Shown: in pieces, positions 8,015-8,047 of the stretch | How the letters are laid out: every line of letters starts with the position of its first letter | Numbering within the stretch: position 1 is the stretch's first letter | Program-made: the position numbers and the translations under genes | From: an uncultured Caulobacteraceae bacterium | GTDB taxonomy: Bacteria > Pseudomonadota > Alphaproteobacteria > Caulobacterales > TH1-2 | Reading direction: 5' to 3' | NCBI GenBank assembly: GCA_937967425.1 | Contig: CALBST010000340.1 | Coordinates: 1-8,047 of the forward strand | DNA: 8,047 nucleotides | The notes under the pieces: generated by a model | Seen by the model: only the letters and a program-made list of their open reading frames with translations | The model's database searches: none | What the model was told of the DNA's origin: nothing

Positions 8015-8047
8015 ATGGCCCACCGCGAGCCAACACAGGCCGAATTG
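8015..8047 (+). CDS. Possible start of a FecR-like anti-sigma factor (truncated by window end)
   Basis: An ATG at 8015, eleven bases after the sigma factor stop, opens a frame that stays open to the window end (MAHREPTQAEL). Eleven residues cannot be assigned by sequence. FecI-type sigma genes are very often followed at once by fecR, and its cytoplasmic N-terminus is typically hydrophilic like this, so a FecR-like anti-sigma regulator is the best guess from position. No strong ribosome binding site is visible. Confidence 0.4.
   Translation, partial: MAHREPTQAEL

Overview
The window looks like GC-rich proteobacterial chromosome or large accessory DNA, most likely from an alphaproteobacterium. 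This rests on high GC with C/G-rich third codon positions, the FecI-type sigma factor, and XRE regulators with an alphaproteobacterial-looking N-terminus. It is an inference from style; no marker gene fixes the taxon.

Region 1 (1-6294, all + strand) is a heavy-metal and envelope-stress operon. It opens with the C-terminal end of a CzcA/CusA-type RND metal efflux pump. Next come an AhpD-like carboxymuconolactone-decarboxylase-family protein and a Tat-exported DsbA-like thioredoxin-fold protein, joined by an ATGA overlap. A PIB-4-type metal P-type ATPase follows (SPC and HEGST motifs) with an unusual N-terminal metal-binding extension. An M23 metallopeptidase lipoprotein overlaps the ATPase by ATGA. 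Then come a CopC-domain periplasmic protein with a very strong ribosome binding site, a small secreted protein of unknown function, and a class I SAM-dependent methyltransferase. Gaps are 4-nt overlaps to about 90 nt and there is no convincing internal terminator, so the set probably acts together. In this reading the ATPase moves metal out of the cytoplasm, the RND pump clears the periplasm, CopC and the small secreted protein bind metal or protect the periplasm, and AhpD and the DsbA-like protein handle thiol redox damage.

Region 2 (6295-6541) is a non-coding spacer of about 247 bp with a few short inverted repeats.

Region 3 (6542-7147) holds two paralogous small XRE-family regulators on the - strand. 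Each is preceded by an AT-rich promoter/operator block. The two blocks are near-identical and exactly 314 bp apart, which points to a tandem duplication. The distal block runs into the start of a divergent + strand gene.

Region 4 (7139-8047, + strand) holds that small unrecognised gene, then a FecI-like ECF sigma factor, then the first codons of what may be its FecR-like anti-sigma factor, cut by the window edge. The most unusual points are the duplicated regulator-plus-operator unit beside a sigma factor, the hybrid domain layout of the ATPase, and the thiol-redox pair built into a metal-efflux operon.
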